64,000 nucleotides of DNA, from assembly GCA_019187225.1 (NCBI GenBank), contig JABAQQ010000020.1, positions 1 to 64,000 of the forward strand, in the 5' to 3' direction. The DNA comes from Saprospiraceae bacterium. Its GTDB lineage: Bacteria > Bacteroidota > Bacteroidia > Chitinophagales > Saprospiraceae. The translations under genes and the position numbers were made by a program. A model generated the notes under the pieces. The model did no database searches, was not told where the DNA came from, and was given only the letters and a program-made list of their open reading frames with translations. Positions 1 to 7,808 of this stretch are shown piece after piece. How positions within the stretch are numbered: position 1 is the stretch's first letter; each line of letters opens with the position of its first letter.

Positions 1-235
1 GGATATTGGGATATTGGGATATTGGGATATTGGGATATTGGGATATTGGGATATTGGGATATTGGGATATTGGGATATTGGGATATTGGGATATTGGGAT
101 ATTGGGATATTGGGATATTGGGATATTTAGGGCAATAAAAAAATCAATGGTATTCAATTCTAATTTCATAATATCTCAATATCTCAATATCTCAATATCT
201 CAATATCTCAATATCCTAAATATCCCAATATCCCA
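1..235. repeat. Octamer tandem array arranged as an inverted repeat
   Basis: The left part (1 to about 126) is close to 16 copies of the 8-bp unit GGATATTG. After an AT-rich spacer of about 45 bp, the right part (about 172-235) is an array of CAATATCT/CAATATCC, the complement of the same unit with one change. The two arms could fold into a long imperfect hairpin. The array is cut by the window edge, so its full length is unknown. An open frame through it is only a translation of the repeat. Confidence 0.9.
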
Positions 236-240
236 CCGGT

Positions 241-990
241 TTAATGAAAAAACTGCCTGATCTTTTCATCTTCGGAAGCGGACAATTCATTATATGTTCC
301 AAGTGCATAACATTTTCCATCTATCAACATCGCGACCCTGTGTGCGACCAATTTTACACATTTCATATCGTGCGTGATAATGATAGCCGATGTTCCGAAT
401 TTTTCTTCAATCTCTTGTATCAGGTTGATGATTTCAAGGGATGTGATGGGATCCAAACCCGTTGTGGGTTCGTCGTATAAAATGATCTCCGGCTTGAGGA
501 TCAGCGTTCTGGCAAGGGCGATGCGTTTGCGCATACCGCCCGAAAGTTCCGCTGGCATCATATCTACGGTATGTTCGAGACCGACGTTGCTGAGCGCTTC
601 CATTACCATATCGTTTACTTCCGGTTGGGTCAGTTGGAACGAGTGGCGGCGCAGCGGAAATTCGAGGTTCTCGCGCACTGTCATGGAGTCGTATAATGCG
701 TTGCTCTGGAACAAAAACCCCACCTTCACCCGTATTTCATCCAATTCTACCTGATTGAGTTGTAAAATGTTTTGTCCGAGTACCCGTATACTTCCGTGTT
801 CAGGTCGCATCAGACCGATGATACATTTTATCAGTACGGATTTACCCGAACCCGATTTACCCAATACGACCAGATTCTCTCCGCGGAAGAGAGATAAATT
901 AAAATGATCCAAAACCTTATTGGTCCCGAAAGATTTGCACAGATTTTTTATCTCGATGACTGCCTCCTTCGAAACGGCCTCTTGTGTCAT
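241..990 (-). CDS. MlaF-type ABC transporter ATPase (lipid transport)
   Basis: 249-residue ATP-binding subunit expected on the inner face of the cytoplasmic membrane, powering phospholipid movement between inner and outer membrane with MlaE and an MCE-domain protein. Walker A lies at residues 44-51 (GKSGSGKS), the signature motif is LSGGMRKR, and Walker B is followed by DEPTTGLDP. The signature LSGGM(R/K)KR is characteristic of the MlaF group. The gene lies 9 bp downstream of the permease gene on the same strand, so they are probably co-transcribed. An MCE (MlaD-like) gene would be expected next, but that position is occupied by repeats and the window ends. Family assignment is firm; substrate is inferred from family. 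Confidence 0.9.
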   Translation of the reverse strand: MTQEAVSKEAVIEIKNLCKSFGTNKVLDHFNLSLFRGENLVVLGKSGSGKSVLIKCIIGLMRPEHGSIRVLGQNILQLNQVELDEIRVKVGFLFQSNALYDSMTVRENLEFPLRRHSFQLTQPEVNDMVMEALSNVGLEHTVDMMPAELSGGMRKRIALARTLILKPEIILYDEPTTGLDPITSLEIINLIQEIEEKFGTSAIIITHDMKCVKLVAHRVAMLIDGKCYALGTYNELSASEDEKIRQFFH

Positions 991-999
991 GGTTGTTTG

Positions 1000-1773
1000 T
1001 TAATCGTAAAGGTTCATCAAATCGGTTATTTGGACGGCGATCAGATCGAGCAGAAATACTACCAGCGAAGAAACCACCACCGCCGAATTGGCTGCACGGC
1101 CAACGCCTTCCGTCCCTTTACTCGTATTATAGCCTTTATAACAACCGATGATCCCGATCGCGAATCCGAAAAAGAACGTTTTCAGAACTGCCGGGATCAC
1201 ATCAGCGAAAATTAAGTAGTCAAATATCTGGTTGAAGAAAAAATAAAAAGTGTTTTTCTCATAGATATTGATACCCAGATAGGAACCGTAAAGGGAAATA
1301 GCATCGGAAATGATCACCAGAATCGGCAGCATTAAAGTGGCGGCAAGTGTGCGGGTGACCACTAAGTATTTGAACGGATTGGTACCCGACACCTCCATCG
1401 CATCGATCTGTTCCGTCACTTTCATGGAGCCCAATTCCGCTCCGATGCTGGAGCCGATCTTACCCGCAAAAATCAGAGAAGTCAACACCGGCCCTATCTC
1501 GCGCACAATAGAAATACCCACCATTGCCGGGATCAACGATTCGACGCCGTAATACACCATCGAAGGGTGCAGCTGCATCGTGAGCACCAATCCCATGATA
1601 AATGCCGTCAGCCCGGCGAGCGGCAGCGACTTGTACCCGATGACGAAGCACTGACGCACAAACTCGCGTACTTCGTAGCGGGGCTTCAGACCCTCCCGGA
1701 AAAAACGGGCAGCGAAACGGCTCATGTCGCCGGTCTCCTGCAGGAATAAACGCGTATTTTCAGGCAACCGCAT
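1000..1773 (-). CDS. MlaE-type ABC transporter permease
   Basis: 257-residue integral membrane permease of the MlaE/YrbE family (DUF140), partner of the adjacent ATPase. Typical family stretches are the central REIGPVLTSLIFAGKIGSS segment followed by ELGSMKVTEQIDAM, and several hydrophobic segments. The start chosen is the ATG at 1771-1773 (MRLPENTRLF); the frame stays open much further upstream, but that extension runs antisense through the transporter gene and has no family resemblance. The gene precedes the ATPase by 9 bp. The region upstream of the start is an inverted repeat array rather than a recognisable promoter. Confidence 0.9.
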   Translation of the reverse strand: MRLPENTRLFLQETGDMSRFAARFFREGLKPRYEVREFVRQCFVIGYKSLPLAGLTAFIMGLVLTMQLHPSMVYYGVESLIPAMVGISIVREIGPVLTSLIFAGKIGSSIGAELGSMKVTEQIDAMEVSGTNPFKYLVVTRTLAATLMLPILVIISDAISLYGSYLGINIYEKNTFYFFFNQIFDYLIFADVIPAVLKTFFFGFAIGIIGCYKGYNTSKGTEGVGRAANSAVVVSSLVVFLLDLIAVQITDLMNLYD

Positions 1774-1858
1774 GGTGTGAAGTCGTTTGATGTGGTGTGA
1801 GGTCGTTTGAGATGGTTTGAGTGGTGTGAGATGGTTTGATGCAACCTCAAACAATCTC
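1774..1858. repeat. Short GTTTGA-type inverted array
   Basis: The gap between the MlaE start and the end of the NRAMP-related gene is made of GTTTGA-containing units on the left (GGTTTGAG, GGTGTGAG) and the complementary CTCAAAC units on the right, with the centre near 1840 (TGCAACC). It could fold as a hairpin. Single-arm pieces of the same motif recur at 15811-15845, 33280-33310 and 34556-34600. Confidence 0.7.
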
Positions 1859-3122
1859 AAACTACTATAAAATAAATCAACACCCCCGCCGCCGCTGTCA
1901 TCAGTATCAAAGCCGCGCCGCCGAACGCGTTCGACCAGGGGCCATTGGCAAAAGTACCCATAATCCTGGTATTGTTGGAAATATGCAACACCATCGCGAT
2001 CAGCACCGGGGCAGTAACGCCGTACAAAATGGCCGCCAGCAACAGGGCATCTATCGGGCTGATGCCCGCGTAGTCCATCAGCAATCCGAGTGCGAGCGAC
2101 AACGCCATGACGGCATAAAAACCCCTGGCTTCGTAGTATTTTTTGTTCAACCCCTCTTCCCACCCAAATGTTTCGGCAAAAATATATGATACCGCGCCTG
2201 CCAGTACGGGTATGGCCAACATTCCTGTGCCGATGACACCCAAAGCAAAAAGCCAGTATGCCTGCTCGCCCGCCAGGGGACGCAACGCTATGGCGGCATC
2301 GTGCACCGTCTCGATGTCGTGCATTCCTTCCGGGAACAACACCGAACCGGTCGTCAGAATGATGAAATAAAAGACCAAACACGTGAGAAACATGCCGAAA
2401 TCCACGTCCTGGCGCATTTCGGTGATGAGTTTTTTGTCCACCATCACGGTGTTGCGCCGCGCGCCGACTTCTTCGACTTCCATGCTGGTTTGCCAGAAAA
2501 ACAAATAGGGCGAAATAGTGGTACCCAATATCCCGACCAGCACGGCTAAGTATTCTTTTTCAAAACGAAAGGTCGGCACTAAGGTGTGATACAACACCTC
2601 GCTGAAGTCGGGTTTGACCCAAAAGGGTACCACGAGATACAGCAGCAACGACAAACAAAGGTATTTGAGCACGGCGGCAAAAGGCTTGTAGGGCAACAAA
2701 ACCGTCGCCAACAACAGGACAGCCGTAAAAAAAACGCTTGCCTGTTGCGCCGGTATTTCCGGGAACAACATGTTCGTGACGGCCCCCATCGCCTGGATGT
2801 CCGCACCGATGTTGATGACAATGGCGGGCACGCTGAACAAGATCATGAGATATAGCAAGGGCCTCGGATAATGCTGTTTCAACACGCCGGTCAATCCCTG
2901 GCGGGTCACGATGCCGATTCGGGCGCACATTTCCTGGATGGCCAGCATCAGGGGGTAAGTCGCAACGGCCGTCCACAGGGTCGCCAACCCGAACATAGCG
3001 CCCGCCTGCGAATAGGTGGCGATGCCGGAAGGGTCGTCATCGCTTGCGCCGGTGATCAACCCGGGGCCGAGTTTGCGCCAGAATCGCTGGAAAGTATTGG
3101 AGCGGTTTTTCTTTGTTGTCAC
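1857..3122 (-). CDS. NRAMP-related divalent metal transporter
   Basis: 421-residue polytopic membrane protein with the NRAMP fold. It starts with GPGLITGASDDDPSGIATY, where classical NRAMP proteins have a DPGN motif in membrane helix 1; here it is DDDPSG. The helix-6 region reads GTTISPYLFFWQ, so the metal-selecting methionine of the usual MPH motif is missing. That pattern is known from NRAMP-related proteins with altered selectivity, including Mg2+ carriers; the substrate here cannot be fixed from sequence. The start codon overlaps the stop of the formate dehydrogenase gene by 4 bp (ATGA, 3119-3122), implying translational coupling and perhaps a functional link to that enzyme. Confidence 0.85.
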   Translation of the reverse strand: MTTKKNRSNTFQRFWRKLGPGLITGASDDDPSGIATYSQAGAMFGLATLWTAVATYPLMLAIQEMCARIGIVTRQGLTGVLKQHYPRPLLYLMILFSVPAIVINIGADIQAMGAVTNMLFPEIPAQQASVFFTAVLLLATVLLPYKPFAAVLKYLCLSLLLYLVVPFWVKPDFSEVLYHTLVPTFRFEKEYLAVLVGILGTTISPYLFFWQTSMEVEEVGARRNTVMVDKKLITEMRQDVDFGMFLTCLVFYFIILTTGSVLFPEGMHDIETVHDAAIALRPLAGEQAYWLFALGVIGTGMLAIPVLAGAVSYIFAETFGWEEGLNKKYYEARGFYAVMALSLALGLLMDYAGISPIDALLLAAILYGVTAPVLIAMVLHISNNTRIMGTFANGPWSNAFGGAALILMTAAAGVLIYFIVV

Positions 3123-5932
3123 GGTGTTGCCAATGCGGCGTGGGAAGCAGCCGTTTTATACTTACCCTTGCTTTTGCGGATATTCACCGCTACCACTTTG
3201 TACTCCGGACACATAGCTTCGCTGTCGCGCTCGTCGGAAGTAATGACGTTCAGCGTCATTTCCGGGAAATGGAACGTCGTGCTCAGAATACCCGGCTTCA
3301 CTTCATCCGTGATCCTGGCTTTGATGTCCACTTTTCCGCGCCGGGAGGTGACGCACACCATATCGCCGTCTTCGATAAAATGCCTCGCAGCATCTTCGGG
3401 ATGGATCATCAGTACGTCTTCGGTCAGGATTTGCGCGTTGCGGGTACGGCGGGTCATGGTGCCTGCATTGTAATGCTCCAGTTCCCGGTTGGTGGTGACG
3501 ATATAGGGGAACTCCTGCCCGCTCTCCTCGATTTCCCTGCTTTCCTTGAAATCGAAGTAGTGGAATTTGCCCTTGCCGCGTTTGAAGGTTTCGGTGTGCA
3601 ATATTTCGGTATCACTTCCGTCGGGCAGCACAGGCCATTGTTTGCCGTTGTCGCCCAGTTCGTCCCACCGTACACCGGCGAAGAAGGGTACGATCCGGGA
3701 AATCTCTTCGAGCATGGTTTTGGGGTCGTAATCGGCCTGCGCATATCCCATGCGGTTCATGATGTCCACCATGATCTGGCCGTCGGTTTTGGTGCCGGGC
3801 AGCGGTTCCACCACTTTTTGCACCCGCTGGATGCGGCGTTCGCCGTTGGTGTAGGTGCCGCTTTTCTCGAGGAAAGAAGCGCCGGGCAGCACGACCGTCG
3901 CATATTTGGCCGTCTCTGTGAGGAACAATTCCTGCACCACGAGCAATTCGAGGTTTTCCATCGCCGCGATCACCTTGTTGGTGTTGGGGTCTGTCTGCAC
4001 CACGTCTTCGCCCATGAGCCAGAGCGCCTTCAGGTTACCGGCGATAGAGGCGTCGTACATCTCCGGAATTTTGAGCCCCTTGCGCAGGGGTATATCCGTA
4101 TGGTAAAACGCCGCGTATTTCTTATTGATCTCGGGGTCGTAGGCGTCTAAATAACCCGCGCCCTGGTGGGGCTGGCAGCCCATGTCGGCAGCGCCCTGCA
4201 CGTTGTTCTGTCCACGTAGCGGATTCACGCCCACGCCGCGGCGACCGATGTTGCCGGTGATCATGGCGAGATCGGCGATGAGCATCACCGTGTAGGTGCC
4301 CTGCGAGTGTTCGGTGACGCCCAGCCCGTGGAACGACATGGCGTTCGGGGCGGAAGCGTAGGCAATGGCCGCCTTGCGCACCAATTCCCGGTCAACGCCG
4401 GTGATGCGCTCCATTTCGGCGATGTCTAATTTCAGGATTTGTTCTTTAAACGCCTCGTAGCCTTCCGTCCGGCTTTCGATGAACGCCTGGTCTTCCAGGC
4501 CCTCCTGCATGATGTAGTACAACATCATGTTCAGCAGCGCCACGTTGGTGCCGGGGCGCAGCGCCAGATGGTAGGTCGCGTAGCGTGCCATTTCGGTGCG
4601 GCGCGGGTCAATGACGATGGTCGTTTTGCCTTTCATGGCGAACTGTTTCATCTTCGCGCCGGTGACGGGGTGCGCATCGGTCGGATTGGCGCCGATGACC
4701 ATGATGCAATCCGTGTATTGCAGGTCAATGATAGAATTGGTGGCCGCTCCGGTGCCGAACGCGCGCTGCATCCCCAGGGCGGTGGGCGAGTGGCATACCC
4801 GTGCGCAGGAGTCAATGTTGTTGGTGCCGATGACCGCGCGGATGAATTTCTGCATCAGGTAGTTCTCTTCGTTGGTGCAACGCGCGGAAGAGATGCCCGC
4901 GATGGCGTCGGGGCCGTATTGCGCGCGGATAACAGTCAGTTTGTCGGCGATAAAATCGTAGGCCTCCTCCCAGGTGGCGGGCTCGAGCGTCCCGTTGCGG
5001 CGAATGAGCGGGGTACGGATCCGGTCAGGATGTTCGTAGAAAGAGAAAGCGAAGCGGCCCTTCAGACACGTATGCCCCTGGTTGACTTCCGCACCGTACG
5101 GCGCTTGTATGGATTTAACCTTTCCGCCGGCAACCGCGACCTCCAGGTTGCAGCCGACACCGCAGTAGGTGCAAACGGTTTGTATCTTTTTATCGAATGC
5201 GACGGATTTCGACTCGAACACATCCGAAATGGCCGAGGTGGGGCAAGCCTGCGCGCAGGCGCCGCAACTGACGCAATCGGAGTCGAAGAACGAATTGTTG
5301 AAACTCTTGATGATCTGGCTATCGAAGCCCCTGCCCGCCATACTCAGCACCAGTTCTCCCTGCACCTCGTCGCAAGCGCGCACGCAACGGAAACAATTGA
5401 TGCACTTGGAGAGATCGGAAGTCATATACGGGTGGCTCAGGTCTTTTTTCCTGTCCAGATGGTTTTTGCCTTCCGGGTAACGTACGTCGCGGATGCCCAC
5501 GCGTGCCGCGACGGTCTGCAATTCGCAGTTGTTGTTGACTTCGCAGGTGAGACAGTCCAGCGGGTGGTCGGTCAGCACCAGTTCGATGATGTTGCGGCGC
5601 AGTTTCCGGATGCGCGTACTATCGGTGTAAATATAAGAGCCCTCCATGACGGGCGTGTGGCAGGATGCCTGGGTTTTGGCGGGACCGCCCGCTGTGAGCG
5701 CCACATCCACGCTGCACACCCGGCAGGAGCCGAAGGGTTCGAGGTTGGGCGCGTCGCACAAGGTGGGGATCATCTGGCCACCCAGATGCCTTCTGACAAA
5801 TTTCAGGATGGTTTCGCCCGGCTCGACGGGATATGGCCGGTCATTGATCCAGGCGATTTTGCCCGTTGAGACGCCATTATGTGCATTTGCCTGTACCACA
5901 GGTTTGTCATGGATAAAGGTTATCTCGTTCAT
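3119..5932 (-). CDS. Formate dehydrogenase catalytic subunit (Mo/W-bis-MGD)
   Basis: 937-residue cytoplasmic formate dehydrogenase alpha subunit of the NAD-linked type, oxidising formate to CO2. N-terminal NuoG-like part: 2Fe-2S ligands C59, C70, C73 and C91; a His-Cys3 4Fe-4S site (H123, C127, C130, C136). Then a two-cluster ferredoxin domain (C177/180/183/187 and C220/223/226/230), and the molybdopterin domain with a further 4Fe-4S site (C254, C257, C261, C289). The active-site residue is C380 followed by H381 (RVCHSPTALGM), so this is the cysteine, not the selenocysteine, form. Its electron partner, the NuoE/NuoF-like subunit, lies at 7809-9461, separated by a restriction-modification module. 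The stop overlaps the transporter gene by 4 bp. Confidence 0.95.
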   Translation of the reverse strand: MNEITFIHDKPVVQANAHNGVSTGKIAWINDRPYPVEPGETILKFVRRHLGGQMIPTLCDAPNLEPFGSCRVCSVDVALTAGGPAKTQASCHTPVMEGSYIYTDSTRIRKLRRNIIELVLTDHPLDCLTCEVNNNCELQTVAARVGIRDVRYPEGKNHLDRKKDLSHPYMTSDLSKCINCFRCVRACDEVQGELVLSMAGRGFDSQIIKSFNNSFFDSDCVSCGACAQACPTSAISDVFESKSVAFDKKIQTVCTYCGVGCNLEVAVAGGKVKSIQAPYGAEVNQGHTCLKGRFAFSFYEHPDRIRTPLIRRNGTLEPATWEEAYDFIADKLTVIRAQYGPDAIAGISSARCTNEENYLMQKFIRAVIGTNNIDSCARVCHSPTALGMQRAFGTGAATNSIIDLQYTDCIMVIGANPTDAHPVTGAKMKQFAMKGKTTIVIDPRRTEMARYATYHLALRPGTNVALLNMMLYYIMQEGLEDQAFIESRTEGYEAFKEQILKLDIAEMERITGVDRELVRKAAIAYASAPNAMSFHGLGVTEHSQGTYTVMLIADLAMITGNIGRRGVGVNPLRGQNNVQGAADMGCQPHQGAGYLDAYDPEINKKYAAFYHTDIPLRKGLKIPEMYDASIAGNLKALWLMGEDVVQTDPNTNKVIAAMENLELLVVQELFLTETAKYATVVLPGASFLEKSGTYTNGERRIQRVQKVVEPLPGTKTDGQIMVDIMNRMGYAQADYDPKTMLEEISRIVPFFAGVRWDELGDNGKQWPVLPDGSDTEILHTETFKRGKGKFHYFDFKESREIEESGQEFPYIVTTNRELEHYNAGTMTRRTRNAQILTEDVLMIHPEDAARHFIEDGDMVCVTSRRGKVDIKARITDEVKPGILSTTFHFPEMTLNVITSDERDSEAMCPEYKVVAVNIRKSKGKYKTAASHAALATP

Positions 5933-6001
5933 GGCTTAAGATTTTTGAAACAATTGCTACCCGCCCCTTGTGTCAAAGGCGGATAAGTGTTTTTTAATCA
6001 A

Positions 6002-6586
6002 TTAAATTGCAAGTTTGTATAATTTTCGTTTTGCCCCAATCTCCTCCCCCATCAGATTTGATATATCTACGACAGCCCCATGCTCAATAAACACATCGTA
6101 AAATCTTCGATAATCATCGCCCCAATAAATCATTGCACATGCCATCGGGGCGCCTTTGCCAACATCCTTCCCATTTTCAAGGAACTTTAATCGAGTGTCA
6201 TATAAAAAACATATCGCATTTGCATGCCCGAATACACATTCTTTCCAGTGTGCTGTATTTGTTGCTACAGGAACAAGTGCTATAATTTCAGAACGGTATT
6301 TTTTTCTGGTTTTGACACATTTTATCAACCAATTTTTGATAGTTGTGCCTCTTTCTCTGTCTGCTCCGTATGGCGGATTAACATAAATAGTTTCATAATC
6401 CCATTCTTCTTTTAAACCATCATGGAATGGTAATAAGTACTCAATCTTTGCTTTTACAATCGAATATTCATTGGAACAAGGATCAAGGTCAATCCTTCCC
6501 CCAAAGACTTCTTTAACTGCCCGAACATATTTAGTTGGAGTTCCCCAACTTTGACTTTGTGAATTGACGTTTCTTCCGGCGCTCAT
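6002..6586 (-). CDS. DNA N-6-adenine methyltransferase, phage Dam-like
   Basis: 194-residue methyltransferase of the phage DNA N-6-adenine-methyltransferase family. The catalytic motif IV is NPPYG at residues 70-74, and DLDPCSNE (33-40) with the preceding GTP segment is typical for this family. The start chosen is the ATG at 6584-6586 because it makes a 4-bp ATGA overlap with the stop of the upstream nuclease gene (6583-6586); an ATG at 6604, six codons earlier, is possible. The gene is AT-rich compared with its neighbours. Expected role: protecting host DNA against the adjacent nuclease; recognition sequence unknown. Confidence 0.85.
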   Translation of the reverse strand: MSAGRNVNSQSQSWGTPTKYVRAVKEVFGGRIDLDPCSNEYSIVKAKIEYLLPFHDGLKEEWDYETIYVNPPYGADRERGTTIKNWLIKCVKTRKKYRSEIIALVPVATNTAHWKECVFGHANAICFLYDTRLKFLENGKDVGKGAPMACAMIYWGDDYRRFYDVFIEHGAVVDISNLMGEEIGAKRKLYKLAI

Positions 6587-7728
6587 GATAAAATTTTTAT
6601 CCAATTTTTTGACGTTAGTTCTTGTAGTTCACTTTTTAAATCTTCAATATTTTTATTATTAGGTGCTATAACATTAAACCAACCTTCAATCTCTGCCAAA
6701 TTATTTTGAAAATGCCCTGTTAATATTTTATCTGCATAAATATTCATCTGAACTTTTGTAAATTGGTTACGCTTCTTATTTGGAGCATAGCTCGCCTCAA
6801 AGGCAGATCGAACCAATTCAAACTCTTTTGCATCCGACAATAAAAATCGTTCAATAAACTGAGATAATCCACGGTCAGTTAAAAAAAGCAACCAATCGTA
6901 TGACTGTGCAAGTACCTTCATTTCTTTATTTTGATTTTCGGCTGTAAACCAATTACCATGATTGCTAACTACGCCAATAGTTAAGATAAACCGTCTTAAT
7001 AATTCAATATCATCAGAATATATAATTCGTTCCATCAATTCGGTATATGGAGCAACAAGAAAGTCACCATCCTCTCTGTAAATTATACCATATAGTTCTC
7101 CATCATTGTTTCTTATCTTCTGAAGCGATGACGACGTTCGTGCTACATACGCACCCTGCTTTGCTTTTTCAATTGTTTGCGGCCCCTTATTCATTCCTTC
7201 TTCAATGCCAACTCTTTTACATTCAAAAATTGCAAAAGGGCTAAGGTGCTGTTCATAAACTATTATAAAGTACGCTTCATCATCTTCTCCACCATAATTT
7301 ATAAACAAAGACGAAATGCTTGAGTTAGCAATATTGCAAGCATTCCTCAAAACGCCATCGCCTCTAAATAATTGATTCTTTTTTTCTTCATATCCTTGTA
7401 AACTAATAATTTTTTGGCTTTCGATCTGACTCAATACATTTTTGGAATTTATTGTCCGTGTAGATTTAGGCATTTTAACTTCAAATCTTTTAAGAAGCGG
7501 ATGCAAAGAGTATTCTACATTATGCTTGATGTCTGGGTTCCCATATTCTGCTAACCCCCTTTCAATAGAAAGATAATCATAAAGACCCCAACTTTTAATC
7601 AGATAAAAGGTCACGATTTCAACTAATGTTCCTAATGCTCTCCCCGCAGCCTTCTTTCTGTCTTTTGTGTGAGTAAAAATGGTATCCCCGAGTGCGTTTT
7701 GCAGTTTGTCAACTGATTCGTAGCTCAT
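6583..7728 (-). CDS. Putative type II restriction endonuclease, PD-(D/E)XK type
   Basis: 381-residue protein I cannot assign to a named enzyme. Evidence for a nuclease is positional and local: it is translationally coupled to the methyltransferase, and it contains NPD at 64-66 followed 17 residues later by EVK at 83-85, the spacing of a PD-(D/E)XK active site, with a preceding helix carrying E37 (LGTLVEIV). The rest is helical without obvious domains. The coding DNA is clearly AT-rich, unlike the flanking formate dehydrogenase genes, which points to horizontal transfer. Together the two genes form a compact restriction-modification cassette of about 1.7 kb. Confidence 0.65.
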   Translation of the reverse strand: MSYESVDKLQNALGDTIFTHTKDRKKAAGRALGTLVEIVTFYLIKSWGLYDYLSIERGLAEYGNPDIKHNVEYSLHPLLKRFEVKMPKSTRTINSKNVLSQIESQKIISLQGYEEKKNQLFRGDGVLRNACNIANSSISSLFINYGGEDDEAYFIIVYEQHLSPFAIFECKRVGIEEGMNKGPQTIEKAKQGAYVARTSSSLQKIRNNDGELYGIIYREDGDFLVAPYTELMERIIYSDDIELLRRFILTIGVVSNHGNWFTAENQNKEMKVLAQSYDWLLFLTDRGLSQFIERFLLSDAKEFELVRSAFEASYAPNKKRNQFTKVQMNIYADKILTGHFQNNLAEIEGWFNVIAPNNKNIEDLKSELQELTSKNWIKILS

Positions 7729-7808
7729 GGATTAATGCAATTTGGGTGAAAAATAGTAAAAATTTAAGCGATTTGTTTGATGCCATAAACAAGTGCGTTT
7801 TTGAATAA

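Noticed and set aside
6-260. Frame encoding GYWDIGIL repeats
   Set aside because: Pure translation of the octamer array.
1774-2382. Upstream extension of the MlaE frame to 460 residues
   Set aside because: The extension runs antisense through the NRAMP-related gene and the repeat; the MlaE family starts at the ATG at 1773.
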